Of a DNA stretch of 64,000 nt, positions 27,217 through 36,020 are shown in pieces. The DNA comes from Korobacter sp963758505 (GTDB lineage: Bacteria; Acidobacteriota; Terriglobia; Terriglobales; Acidobacteriaceae): contig CAVWVJ010000001.1 in NCBI GenBank assembly GCA_963758505.1, forward strand, positions 62,001 through 126,000, read 5' to 3'. Under the pieces are notes generated by a model. The model made no database searches. It was not told where the DNA came from and saw only the letters and a list, made by a program, of their open reading frames with translations. The position numbers were made by a program, and so were the translations under genes. Every line of letters begins with the position of its first letter. Position 1 is the stretch's first letter.

Positions 27217-27426
27217 ATGGCAGAGCTCAATAGAAAAGATGTAAGAAAAGACGAAGGACTCACTACCGCCGATCTGGCCGGCAACGGCAGGTCTCCCGAA
27301 CCCGAAAGCCGTCCCCAGCTGGTGCGTAATGCCCCCGGCATCGAAGTCGAAGAGGAGATCTCTGAAGCTAAGCGGGAAGTGCATCAACCAGCACGTGGGC
27401 ACTCAATCAACAAAAGAGCAAGCTAA
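27217..27426 (+). pseudogene. N-terminal fragment of the LTTADLA-type partner gene
   Basis: Begins one base after the preceding stop: MAELNRKDVRKDEGLTTADL AGNGRSPEPES, then diverges into a charged tail ending NKRAS. Relatives continue with an FVDEPR segment and end in STEDLRVALQRYRSFFDRLL; that ending is found instead at 26165-26345 on the other strand. Likely a truncated product, possibly still expressed. Confidence 0.5.
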
Positions 27427-27462
27427 CGGGCGCGACGATGAAGATCGAAGACACCGGCAACG

Positions 27463-28089
27463 GTGAGATCTAAATTCGCCGACCCTAACTTCCCGTTCAC
27501 GATCAAAACCGACGGGACAAAGACACAGACACCAAGCGGTGGAACGGAGGCTTTCGAGAAAAAGGGCGATGACAGTTACCACTCCACGTCCTGGCGAAAT
27601 GACCAAGAGCTGAGCCAGGCGGACTGGAAGATTTCCGGCGGTGGCAAGTCCCTGACGATCCACGAATACGGCACAAGACCGAACGGAGATAAATTCGACG
27701 ACACCGCAACGTACGCGCGCGCCGCCGCAGGCAACGGTCTAGGCGGGACCTGGAAGACGACGGCCGTGAAGCAAACGGCGCCGGCGACGATGACGATGAA
27801 GATGTCGGGCGACGACTTACAGTGGGACATCTCCGCCGAGAAGGCGAACTGGATGGGTAAGACGGACGGAAAAGACTACCCGCCAAAAGGTCCAACCGTT
27901 CCCGCAGAGCTGACGCTCGCCGTGACCAAGCAAGGTCCGAATTCGTTTACCATGACCGAAAAGCTGAAAGACAAAGTCGTGTACACCGGCACCTACACCG
28001 TTTCGAAGGACGGCAAAACGATGACTGTGAAAGGCAAGAATGACAAGGGCGAGCCTACCAGCGAAACGTGGGAGAAGCAGGGCGGATAA
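27463..28089 (+). CDS. Hypothetical lipocalin-like repeat protein, 5' truncated
   Basis: 208 residues from a GTG, SKFADPNFPFTIKTDGTKTQ onward, with alternating short beta strands (GGGKSLTIHEYGTRPNGDKF, LGGTWKTTAVKQT, DGKDYPPKGPTVPAELTLAV, VSKDGKTMTVKGKNDKGEP). Similar proteins start with a signal peptide and a GTWKLDxxxSKF strand; here the frame opens exactly at SKF and no signal peptide is present, so the 5' end appears lost. It is not known what these beta-rich periplasmic proteins bind. A related but frameshifted gene lies at 36021-36427. Confidence 0.6.
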   Translation: MRSKFADPNFPFTIKTDGTKTQTPSGGTEAFEKKGDDSYHSTSWRNDQELSQADWKISGGGKSLTIHEYGTRPNGDKFDDTATYARAAAGNGLGGTWKTTAVKQTAPATMTMKMSGDDLQWDISAEKANWMGKTDGKDYPPKGPTVPAELTLAVTKQGPNSFTMTEKLKDKVVYTGTYTVSKDGKTMTVKGKNDKGEPTSETWEKQGG

Positions 28090-28164
28090 ATAGTTGCATC
28101 GATAAGGGGGGCAGAGAACTCCCCTTTTTTAGACTCAATGAGCGAATATCGGAGGCTGTGAGCC

Positions 28165-28229
28165 CCTGCTAACGACTTACACTGAGCAATTGATTTCGGT
28201 CGGTTTACAAGCTGTACAATCTGAAAATC
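28165..28229. repeat. Imperfect 65-bp direct repeat, copy 1
   Basis: Starts CTGCTAACGACTTACACTGA and runs through ATTTCGGTCGG and ACAAGCTGTACAATC. Copy 2 lies 257 bases downstream, about 90 percent identical. Confidence 0.9.
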
Positions 28230-28248
28230 CTGCGGTGAATGTGAATCT

Positions 28249-28410
28249 AGAGTCCGGTTGGGGCATGCGTCGCACCGTGGCGTTTATTTTCGACTGGAAG
28301 ACTATCTACCAGTTGTGGATTTAGTTTCCTTTGGAACTCCGGAAGTGCGTAAACAAATCGATCAGCTACGGCAGAGCTACACGTACCTGCATAACCTGGT
28401 AATCGGATAA
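28249..28410 (+). pseudogene. Short coding remnant between direct repeats
   Basis: The frame reads SRVRLGHASHRGVYFRLEDY, LPVVDLVSFGTPEVRKQIDQ and LRQSYTYLHNLVIG to a stop, with codon use like a real gene but no start. I do not recognise it. It is bracketed by the two 65-bp repeats. Confidence 0.3.
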
Positions 28411-28421
28411 CTCCTGAGGGG

Positions 28422-28486
28422 CTGCTAACGAATCACACTGAGCAATTGATTTCGGTCGGCGTTACAAGCTGTACAATCCGGAAATC
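28422..28486. repeat. Imperfect 65-bp direct repeat, copy 2
   Basis: Starts CTGCTAACGAATCACACTGA; one inserted base (GGCG versus GG) and a few substitutions relative to copy 1. Confidence 0.9.
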
Positions 28487-28561
28487 TGGATTAAAGCAAT
28501 CGGAACATCGCCTGACTCTCTGCACCGGTATCCAGGGCGTGATTAGACGGGCAAATCGGTT

Positions 28562-29407
28562 CTATTTCTTGAATGCAGCAGGCCAATTCAGGATCACCGA
28601 GAGAGGCTCACTTTTCGGGCTTTGAATCTGCGTGTTGATTAGAAACCTTTGTCCGTTTTTCGCGACATCATCGGTGACCAGCTCGGATCCCGCGACCTGT
28701 GCGTGCACACTCGCTTGAAACAAATCCTGGGGACCCCCCAAAAGCGTTGTCCCGAGTTCACAAGAACCGCCATTATTCTTCCAACGGCACATAGGTAATA
28801 GAGTTCCTTTCCTTGCTCCTGGGGTGCCCCCGCCATTGGAGACTTGCCATTTTCCCCGGGCATCCGGGAACGAAGTGATGAAGACTTCCCACCTTCCGCT
28901 CTCATTTGATGTGTACGCTACTAAGTTCCCGTCAGGCGAAAATTGGCCGCTTTTGTCGGCTGCGCCCCATTCAGCAGTGCGTGCTCAGGTCAGACAGGTC
29001 CGCAACCCAAAGTTTCGTCGCGACGGTGGTTCGCTCATACAAGATGTGTTTGCCGTCCGCTGACCAACTGTTTGGATACTCGTCAGCATTATCTGAGGCA
29101 TCGAGATTCACCAACTTCTCTTCTTCCGCCCCGTCGGCGTTCTTGATGTAGAGCTGAAACAGACCTGTACGACTCGACGAGAATAAAATCCTTTTCCCGT
29201 CCGAACTCCAAACCGGAGCAGCATCGATCGCAGGGTCGAAAGTGTGTCTCTTGTTGAGCCTTCGGGCAAATCGAAGATCCATAAATCGGAATTCTCACTC
29301 TGTTGATCCGTCTTATCGAGTGCGATACATTTACCGTTTGGAGCGAGAGCTGGATTCGTATAGACGAGAATTTGAGCATTTCCCTTAGGCACTCGCTCAG
29401 GAAGCAT
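28562..29407 (-). pseudogene. Decayed WD40-like (PD40/TolB) beta-propeller protein
   Basis: Minus-strand frames give consecutive propeller pieces: NPALAPNGKCIALDK, then VWSSDGKRILFSSSRTGLFQ LYIKNADG, then SWSADGKHILYERT, then WEVFITSFPD with KWQVSNGGGT, and an end matching RFLINTQIQSPKSEPLSVIL NWPAAFKK. Frame changes occur near 29270, 28970 and 28790. The ending is the classic C-terminus of acidobacterial kinase- or regulator-linked PD40 propellers. It follows the winged-helix TPR gene on the same strand and may once have belonged to a similar regulator. Confidence 0.7.
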
Positions 29408-29487
29408 GCTCTGTTATAAACAGTTATCGATAAGAATGGTGCGCGTCTACCTCCCCGACGCTCGCCAGGGGAGCTAGTCGGCACCCT

Positions 29488-31248
29488 TCATCGCGCCAGC
29501 TTCATGCGTCGTACCAGCCTTGTGAAGCGCCGCTCATCACGCACCAAGTTGTAGAGAGGGTCGACCGCGATCATCAGCGAATACACATTCCGTTCTTCGC
29601 AGGCTTGTTCCAGCCAGTTCATCCCATCTCGCCGGTGTCCCGCCTGCAAGTGCGCTTGCGCAATCCGAATCTTGGGAATGTAGTCGCCTTGTTCTTGTTT
29701 GCGCAGTAGTTGGCTGAGCCGCTTCGCGGCGATCGCACGGCGTGCATCCTCCGCCTCTTTCCGGGACGTAGCGTCGCAGAGCATCTTCAAAAATTCGGTT
29801 TCCTTCACTAACGACATCGCATTTGCCCACTGCTCGACAGCTCCCCGGTAGTCGCCGGCTCTCACGCATGCGTCCCCCAATGCCTCCCGCACCGACGGGT
29901 CCGTGGGCTCCAACGCGAGCGTCTTCCGGTATTGTTCGACCGCTTGATCGTAGCTGCCGGCGCAGTAGAGCACGTATCCCAGGTGCTGGCTGATACGGAC
30001 TGAGAAGGGGTTGCAGGTCAGCGCCTGCTTCGCTTCCACCAGGGCTTCGCGGAAGCGGCGCCGCACCAGCAGGAAAAAGGAATACGCGTAATGGATCTCG
30101 TCGAAATTAGGATTCAATGCAAGGGCCCGTTTCGCTTCTCTTTCTGCGCCCACCCAGTCCAGGTAATAAACCATATGCAGGGCAGCCAAATCGAGGTGTG
30201 CTTCGGCGAGCTGGTCGTCGAGCTCCAAGGCTTTACGAACGGCCCACTCGGCTTTCGGCCAGCCTTCGTCGGGCGGCATGAAACCCCATGCCGCACCATA
30301 TCCATAAAAACTGTTAAGCCCACAATAGCCAAGTGCGAACGACGGGTCTTCTTCCACGGCACGGTGAAAATAGCTGCGGCTTTTCTCGTATTCCTCCGGC
30401 GAATCCTTCCACCAGTAATATCTCCCCTTTAAGTAGAGCTCGTATGCGTTCGTATTTTTTGTGTGGTGCTTGATGAGACGCGTCTTCTCTTCCTTATTCA
30501 GCTCCCCAGCCAACGCCTCCGCTACCTGCTCCGCGATAGCATCCTGTACCGCGAAGATGTCGGTCATTTCGTTGTTGAAAGTTCGTGCCCACAACGAAAC
30601 GCCATTCGCCACATTTAACAGCCGGACCGTGACCCTGACTCGGTTGCCCCGCCGCTGCAGGCATCCCTCGAGCACGGACGCCACGCCCAGTTCACGACCT
30701 GCTGTCACCGGGTCTTGCAGCACCTCCGCATATCTGCGAACCGAACTCAAGGGACGGACCACGATGTTGCGTATGCTACTCAGTCTGGCGATTAGCGTGT
30801 CGGCCATTCCCATTTCCAGGAATTCATCTCGGCTGCTTACCACCAGCGGTTGAAAAGGTAGAACTGCAATGCTCGTGATTGGTTTGCTCGCGGTCGCATG
30901 CAGCGTGCGCCGGCTGACGTGGGCAACGAATCGATATCCCCGCCCCGGAACCGTCACGATGTAACGGGCCTCGGTGCGTTTTTCGCAAAGCGTCCGGCGC
31001 AGCGCTGAAATGCATTGATTCAGGTTGTTCTCTTCCACCGCTGTGTCGCCCCAGATCATCTTGATCAGCGTCTCTTTGCCGAGAACTACATCCCTGTGCT
31101 GGACCAGGCAAAGCAGGGTGTCGAATGCCTTCGGAGTCAGGTGAAGCGGACGTCCGTCACGTCCCAGTAACAGCCGCTTTCCAGGGTCAAGATGGAACCC
31201 GTCGAATTCGTAGATCGATGCGTGAGGCCGTTTCATCCGACGCTTCAT
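29488..31248 (-). CDS. Winged-helix regulator with TolB-like and TPR domains
   Basis: 586 residues. Residues 10-105 are an OmpR/CadC-type winged helix (YEFDGFHLDPGKRLLL, LTPKAFDTLLCLVQHRD, NNLNQCISALRRTL, YIVTVPGRGYRFVA). Residues 125-250 are the TolB N-terminal-like/adenylate-cyclase-associated region (SIAVLPFQPL, FLEMGMADTLIARLSSIRNI, LGVASVLEGCLQR). From about 260 on are TPRs (AYELYLKGRYYWWKDSPEEY, AEAHLDLAALHMVYYLDWVG). No membrane helix is evident between the DNA-binding and sensor parts. Such proteins are thought to regulate transcription in response to protein partners. A PD40 propeller remnant lies immediately downstream. Confidence 0.9.
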   Translation of the reverse strand: MKRRMKRPHASIYEFDGFHLDPGKRLLLGRDGRPLHLTPKAFDTLLCLVQHRDVVLGKETLIKMIWGDTAVEENNLNQCISALRRTLCEKRTEARYIVTVPGRGYRFVAHVSRRTLHATASKPITSIAVLPFQPLVVSSRDEFLEMGMADTLIARLSSIRNIVVRPLSSVRRYAEVLQDPVTAGRELGVASVLEGCLQRRGNRVRVTVRLLNVANGVSLWARTFNNEMTDIFAVQDAIAEQVAEALAGELNKEEKTRLIKHHTKNTNAYELYLKGRYYWWKDSPEEYEKSRSYFHRAVEEDPSFALGYCGLNSFYGYGAAWGFMPPDEGWPKAEWAVRKALELDDQLAEAHLDLAALHMVYYLDWVGAEREAKRALALNPNFDEIHYAYSFFLLVRRRFREALVEAKQALTCNPFSVRISQHLGYVLYCAGSYDQAVEQYRKTLALEPTDPSVREALGDACVRAGDYRGAVEQWANAMSLVKETEFLKMLCDATSRKEAEDARRAIAAKRLSQLLRKQEQGDYIPKIRIAQAHLQAGHRRDGMNWLEQACEERNVYSLMIAVDPLYNLVRDERRFTRLVRRMKLAR

Positions 31249-31389
31249 GAATCCTTCAGAAGATTTCAGAACATTCTAAGTACTTTGGCTTTGAATTCAA
31301 GGAAACTCCTTGCTCATCGCCACCGTAATCCCATGTTCCGGGCGTTTACATTGGTGAGGCTTCCAAAAATCCAGACAGGGAGATGAGAT

Positions 31390-32388
31390 ATGTCATTGAA
31401 CGTGGCCTTGCTTTCCCGTGCGATTCGACTGTTCGCTGTTTTGTTCGTGTTCGTACTTTCCCAGCGCGCCGAAGCGCAATGGCAAGCCGTCGCCGGCGCG
31501 CAAAGTGCAGATAAGGGCCGGCAGGCATTGGCCTTCCTTCCCAATGAGCTATGGATCCATGAGGGCGATAGCATCACCTGGCGCTTTGACGCGGGCGAGA
31601 TTCATACCGTCACCTTTCTCAGCAGCGTCCCTAATCCCCAGGTTCGTCCGCCCTTCGATGTCGGATGTCCGGGCTTTTCTTCCGATCCCGCGACTTTCGA
31701 CGGATCGACTTGCGTCTCCACGCCTCCCCTAGTGAATGGCTCGACCTTCACCGTCTTTTTCCCGGCCACCGGAAATTTCAAGTTGGTTTGCCTGGTGCAT
31801 CCGGACATGACCGCAGTCGTTCACGTTCTCGATACGTCGAAACGCCTGCCGCACAACCAGGAATTCTATGATCAGGAAGCTCGCGATCAAGCACGCGATC
31901 TGCTTTCCGATCAGGACAAGAACAGCGATCACAACAAGATGCATGCCTCACATCATCACTGGCCCTACGTCGTCGCCGGCGATGGAGAAATTACTTCCAG
32001 GGATGGAAGCGCCCAGACCCTGTCCGTCATGCGCTTTGACCACGACAAGCTCATCATTCACGCTGGGCAGACCGTGGAATGGGAAAATGACGATCCCGAG
32101 GATCCCCATACCATCACCTTTGGCACCGAGCCCGCGGACCTTTTCGACCCGTCGGCAAACGTGACGCTTGACCTCGATGGTGCACGCCACGCGGTCATCC
32201 ATTCTCCCGCCGATAGCGCGCACTCGGGCTTTATCGCCGCCGCTCCTCAGGACAGGATTGGCCTGCCGCAATCGCCCATCGCCGTCACAAAGTTTCGGAT
32301 CACCTTCACCCATCCGGGACGATACCCATACATCTGTGCTCTTCACGACGAGCTGGGAATGAAAGGAGAAATCATCGTCCTACCCTAG
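31390..32388 (+). CDS. Exported protein with two cupredoxin (plastocyanin-like) domains
   Basis: 332 residues with a signal peptide (LFAVLFVFVLSQRAEAQ). Domain 1 (about 40-155) has type-1 copper ligands in GEIHTVTF and CLVHPDM (His, Cys, His, Met). Domain 2 (about 200-332) repeats them in DPHTITF and CALHDELGM. A His/Asp-rich linker (DQDKNSDHNKMHASHHHW) joins them and might itself bind metal. Both sites are complete, so an electron-carrying or copper-storing role in the periplasm is likely. No terminal oxidase or heme protein is adjacent, so the redox partner is not visible. Confidence 0.85.
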   Translation: MSLNVALLSRAIRLFAVLFVFVLSQRAEAQWQAVAGAQSADKGRQALAFLPNELWIHEGDSITWRFDAGEIHTVTFLSSVPNPQVRPPFDVGCPGFSSDPATFDGSTCVSTPPLVNGSTFTVFFPATGNFKLVCLVHPDMTAVVHVLDTSKRLPHNQEFYDQEARDQARDLLSDQDKNSDHNKMHASHHHWPYVVAGDGEITSRDGSAQTLSVMRFDHDKLIIHAGQTVEWENDDPEDPHTITFGTEPADLFDPSANVTLDLDGARHAVIHSPADSAHSGFIAAAPQDRIGLPQSPIAVTKFRITFTHPGRYPYICALHDELGMKGEIIVLP

Positions 32389-32489
32389 GCCACTGTGATG
32401 CCCCCACGGCAGCGATGTTCGGGACGTGGGGCGTTCCTGAGATCGCAGACAAAGGGCAATGGTTGTCTTTCGGAGAACCGGCAAGGCGT

Positions 32490-33192
32490 CGCGGGACTCG
32501 GAAAGAATTGTTGACGTGTTGCTATCCGATCTCCACATGCCTGGAGCGGGGGATGGTTCACCGTCGTGAGTGCCATGCGACACAAGAATCCGGATGCGAT
32601 CACATTGGTCTTCACCGGCTATCCCGCATCGAAAGAGGCGATGACCGCTATACTTTTGCAAGCTGACGAGGTGCTCGTGAAACCGATGGGCATTCCAGCG
32701 CTGGTGAAACTGATTCGAGAAAGGGTCAGTCGTCGAGGGGCGCGAAAACTGATAAATACTGAAAGAGTTGCTTCCATCCTGGAACGTGATGCACTGGCCA
32801 CAACTGCGGATTGGCTCGCTCGAGTAGGACGAGAGTCCGAGTTGACCCGCGTGCCTCTTAGCGACGCGCCGCGCACCGGGCACCTCCCTGCGCTCTTTCA
32901 AGAATTGATCGAGCGATTGAGGGTTCCTAGGACATTGGGGACAAAGCAACCCTCACCGGCAGCCGTTTCCCACGGCAAGGTGCGTCAGTTGCAGGGATAC
33001 TCGATTGCAATGATCGTCGAAGAGTCGCGCATCTTGCAGGTCAGCATTTTTCAAGCCCTGCAGAATAATCTGGCCACCGTCGATTTCAGCCTGTTACTCC
33101 TTGACGTTATGACCATAGCCGACGAGGTCGATTCTCAGCTTAAGCAAACGATTGTGAGTTTCTCGGAAGAGGCCGCGATGCCGATTGCCTGA
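32490..33192 (+). pseudogene. Receiver plus RsbRD-N-like protein, truncated and frameshifted
   Basis: Begins inside a receiver (ERIVDVLLSDLHMPGAGDG), loses one base at GDG near 32555, then continues from SAMRHKNPDAITLVFTGYPA through KPMGIPALVKLIRERV to an RsbRD-N-like helical domain (ASILERDALATTADWLARVG, LSDAPRTGHLPALFQELIER). The strand-1 acidic pair is missing because the upstream end is cut by the cupredoxin gene. The paralogous fragment at 2863-3155 shows the intact reading at the lesion. RsbRD-N domains bind in stressosome-type sigma regulation. The open part after 32566 could still make a 208-residue product. Confidence 0.6.
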
Positions 33193-33374
33193 ACAACGTC
33201 GTCCCTTCAAAAGCGTTGCCGCATTTGCGATTCCGACTACCTTGCAAATTAGCGGTGTCACAGGCGTTTGAGTTCAAGGGAACAAATGGGGATTCCGTTC
33301 GATATGAACTCCAAAGACGTGGCTGCCACGAGCGGTTCGATGGGAAACGCCGCGCAATGACGGCTTCATCATGA

Positions 33375-33474
33375 TGCCGAACGAAATCGAGACGTACCGC
33401 GAAGGCAATGGGAAACTGAACTTCTATTCAAGTCAAGTACGCGATGCGCCGGAGGGGCATGTCACCTGTTAGAA
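33375..33474 (+). pseudogene. Short coding remnant
   Basis: The frame MPNEIETYREGNGKLNFYSS QVRDAPEGHVTC to a stop looks coding, preceded by a DGFIM strand, but a frame break near 33355 separates it from an upstream Met. Family not recognised. Confidence 0.25.
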
Positions 33475-33559
33475 GGGAAAAGAAGGTCTACTGTGCGCAA
33501 GGAGGGTGGGCTTCTGGTGGCATTCACCCGGCATACTACCGCTTCTTCGCGGCGTGGGA

Positions 33560-33853
33560 TTAAACACCGAGTTCGGCGTCAGGGGCGCGATGCACTCGGT
33601 AGCGTATGAAGTAATTGCAGAACGACGCCTGATTTCCGGGCAATCGGACATAGCCTTTGCATCGTTCGCTTGTGACTTCCGACGCATCCACACGGATGCG
33701 GAAGCCTCCGTTGATACATCTTGGATTAGGGCAAGAAATATAGTTCGTGAGTTTCTCGACTTCTGACAAGGGTGCAACGTGGGAGACAATACCGTACCGA
33801 ACAGCGTATTCCACGTACCCGATCTGAACTGATGGTACTGACTCGTTTCCCAT
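33560..33853 (-). CDS. Small cysteine-containing protein
   Basis: 97 residues: YISCPNPRCINGGFRIRVD, SERCKGYVRLPG and SFCNYFIRYRV supply four spaced cysteines that could form a zinc ribbon. It starts 10 bases after the end of the upstream CxxC gene on the same strand, so the two are probably one transcript. Function unknown; such pairs are frequent in Acidobacteriota. Confidence 0.55.
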   Translation of the reverse strand: MGNESVPSVQIGYVEYAVRYGIVSHVAPLSEVEKLTNYISCPNPRCINGGFRIRVDASEVTSERCKGYVRLPGNQASFCNYFIRYRVHRAPDAELGV

Positions 33854-33862
33854 GGGGAACTC

Positions 33863-34153
33863 TTAAGCCTCTTCATACAGGACTGGCAGATGTGCTCCAC
33901 AAGCGCCCATGCGAGCCTCTGCCCAGCGGAGTGCCTTCGGGATAGCATCTGCGTTTTCCGCAGAACTCGGAATTGCAACAGAATATACAACGGGGCAACG
34001 AGGGCACCGCACTCCAACAAGGAGGTAATCTTGCTGATTTTCCGGCGTGAGCACGGCGGGACGCCGTACCAAATAGAGCAACGGATAATGCAGCATAGCC
34101 GACTCGCAAAAAGCACAAGGTCCAGCCACCGATCTGGAGACCGTCTCTTTCAT
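33863..34153 (-). CDS. CxxC small protein, intact paralogue of the 24-kb pseudogene
   Basis: 96 residues from MKETVSRSVAGPCAFCESAM. Two Cys-x2-Cys pairs (CAFC and CPRC) suggest a zinc ribbon; the middle reads VRRPAVLTPENQQDYLLVGV and the end reads LRWAEARMGACGAHLPVLYE. A longer frame reaches 34246 but the added leader looks non-coding. It is followed by another cysteine-rich gene after 9 bases. The frameshifted copy at 24015-24241 preserves the same end. Confidence 0.65.
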   Translation of the reverse strand: MKETVSRSVAGPCAFCESAMLHYPLLYLVRRPAVLTPENQQDYLLVGVRCPRCPVVYSVAIPSSAENADAIPKALRWAEARMGACGAHLPVLYEEA

Positions 34154-34266
34154 GCTCGCCACTCTGACTTTGGATGGCGCAGTACAACGCCAAGTTAGTC
34201 GACCCTCCCGAAAATTGCGGAGTCGACGCTTGCCGGGAGCTAGCACCTGAGCTACGATTCAGCGCC

Positions 34267-34470
34267 ATGGCTGCGAAGAATGGGCTGCGCCGAAAGACTC
34301 TCAGGTTTCAGCTAGCACACTTAGAGCAGCAACAACTTCGAATTCTGGCTGTTCTGGATACCAGCGACTCAGCGGAAATTCGCCGACAAGCGTGGATCGA
34401 TCTAAGGCAAACGCTGAATATAAAGGAAGAGGTGAGGGCAAAATTGCAAAACTCTGGATCCAGAGATTAG
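34267..34470 (+). CDS. Small helical hypothetical protein
   Basis: 67 residues from MAAKNGLRRKTLRFQLAHLE, strongly helical with a heptad-like pattern (QQQLRILAVLDTSDSAEIRR). Preferred start is the ATG at 34267; an earlier start would overlap the divergent CxxC gene. Not recognised. Confidence 0.45.
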   Translation: MAAKNGLRRKTLRFQLAHLEQQQLRILAVLDTSDSAEIRRQAWIDLRQTLNIKEEVRAKLQNSGSRD

Positions 34471-34520
34471 CATTCCCACAGAAATCCCGAACGGCGGACG
34501 CACTATTTCCGCATTCCTAT

Positions 34521-34652
34521 ATGTCAGAACAGCGCAAACCTAAGCCCCTGATTACAAACGGAGATCAGCTACAGGAGTGGCTGCGACGCGTCTGGGACGT
34601 CATTCGGGAGTCCTATCTTCCGCCGAAAAAGCCGTCTCAAAGGTCGGGTTAA
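34521..34652 (+). CDS. Very small hypothetical protein
   Basis: 43 residues: MSEQRKPKPLITNGDQLQEW, then LRRVWDVIRESYLPPKKPSQ. Basic, one amphipathic helix. It follows the previous small gene by 50 bases on the same strand. Only moderate coding evidence. Confidence 0.35.
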   Translation: MSEQRKPKPLITNGDQLQEWLRRVWDVIRESYLPPKKPSQRSG

Positions 34653-34710
34653 CGTAAGCGCCTCCCGATAGAAATCTCATTCGTTCGGCTTTCAGAACAC
34701 AAGCTAGCAA

Positions 34711-34926
34711 ATGACTTCCACGGTCAATCTTCGTGCATCATCGCCCCCGGACGAATGTGCGATGAGGACGGATCCTGAGAAACTCGCTCACTTGCGGGAA
34801 CTGAAGAAGTTGCTACAGGAGGCCATTGCCGCTGCAAACTATCCCGCTGAAGTCTCGCGATACGAAAGATTGCTCCCTCGGGTAAAAGCGCAAATCGAGA
34901 GATTGTGCGGCCCACGCGAAAAGTGA
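34711..34926 (+). CDS. Small coiled-coil hypothetical protein
   Basis: 71 residues; the second half (DPEKLAHLRELKKLLQEAIA, SRYERLLPRVKAQIERLCG) is an amphipathic helical hairpin. The start could instead be the ATG at 34762 (MRTDPEKL). A GC hairpin follows at 34973. Function unknown. Confidence 0.45.
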   Translation: MTSTVNLRASSPPDECAMRTDPEKLAHLRELKKLLQEAIAAANYPAEVSRYERLLPRVKAQIERLCGPREK

Positions 34927-34972
34927 AACCACACTGGCTCACCGAGATTAGCCCTGCCGACCGCCGGTAGAA

Positions 34973-34996
34973 GGCCCCACTCGAAAGCGGGGCCAT
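34973..34996 (+). terminator. Possible terminator
   Basis: GGCCCC pairs with GGGGCC across a 10-base loop, followed by ATTCTC. Short T content makes it weak. Confidence 0.4.
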
Positions 34997-35123
34997 TCTC
35001 TTCAGTGTCTCCAGCGAAAGCGGGAGGCGCTTAGGCCGCTCGCGGCGCCTTTTTCCGCTCCGACTATTTCTTCTTCATCGCCAGGCCTATGGGACAAAAT
35101 GCTGCCGCGCACACACCGGAAAG

Positions 35124-35588
35124 CTACTTTGCGAGTTCAGAACAATGGCCGGCGACGAGTTTCCATTGGCCTTGCTTGACCCAGGTATCGGTGCAGAGCG
35201 TGTTACGAACGCGATGCTCCCCGTGGTAGAGCGAGTCGTATGATTCGTTGAAAGTTGCAATCGCGGTGTTGCCGTAGGCGCGAACTTTGAGCTCGCTGAT
35301 TTCTTCTTTGTTCGTCTTGTTCGCCTGCTGGTCGGTCATATCCTTCAGGATGGAGGCTTTGGTCTCGGTGTTACCCCAGCTACTACCGGCTGTGTAGTCT
35401 TCCGCGGCATGCTCCTTCAGGAACGCGGGATCCCCGGCGAGGTCGGCTTTCACCGAATCCTGTTCGAGCTGGGTAACCTCGGCAACGGGGTCACCTTTGA
35501 CTCCCTTTTGCTTCGAGGCCGATGCCATAGTTACGAAACTTGCAGCAAGAAGCAGAACCCCGAGCAGGAATACACCTTTCGATTTCAT
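35124..35588 (-). CDS. Exported DUF4440/SnoaL-like protein
   Basis: 154 residues from the ATG at 35588, giving a signal peptide MKSKGVFLLGVLLLAASFVT MASA. The mature part has the cone-fold pattern of NTF2-like proteins: VTQLEQDSVKADLAGDPAFL, HAAEDYTAGSSWG, LKVRAYGNTAIATFNESYD and WKLVAGHCSELAK. DUF4440 proteins are small periplasmic or cytoplasmic ligand-binding or hydrolase-like units; no catalytic residues can be named. Monocistronic. Confidence 0.8.
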   Translation of the reverse strand: MKSKGVFLLGVLLLAASFVTMASASKQKGVKGDPVAEVTQLEQDSVKADLAGDPAFLKEHAAEDYTAGSSWGNTETKASILKDMTDQQANKTNKEEISELKVRAYGNTAIATFNESYDSLYHGEHRVRNTLCTDTWVKQGQWKLVAGHCSELAK

Positions 35589-35642
35589 GCAAACGCCTCC
35601 GTGAATAATGTGAATTGTGGAATTGAGAGATGGTGCGAGCAC

Positions 35643-36020
35643 TTCCTAACCCGCACAGCCTTGAGCAATGTCGCAGATCGGAAGGCTTGTCGCTGGTCAA
35701 TACGGCTCACGTAAGTCGGAAGGGTTGACAGCAAACCGGACGTCCAGCTTCACCGGCGTCCGCGTGAAGCCTAGCCTCGAAGGCTTTGTCTGTAACAAAT
35801 GCAGATAAATCGAGGATCAACCGCATGCGGAGGCACAAGAGAACGTTTCGCGCTGATTAAATCAGCATCCTCCTCAGGCCACCAAAGGAAGATGCGCGAC
35901 CTCCGACAAATACCAGCCGCGCCGGACCCACAAGACGCACACTCTAGTGCGCGTTTACGTGCCTTGACGAACTGGAGGCCTCTCATACAGTGGTGCGCCG
36001 CGGTATCGAGGAGAAAAACG
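35643..36020. other. Intergenic, nothing recognised
   Basis: About 380 bases separating two divergent exported-protein genes; presumably carries both promoters, but I cannot point to clear boxes. Confidence 0.4.

Noticed and set aside
34153..34246. N-terminal extension of the CxxC protein
   Set aside because: Arg-rich leader without ribosome site; the internal ATG precedes the conserved cysteines directly.
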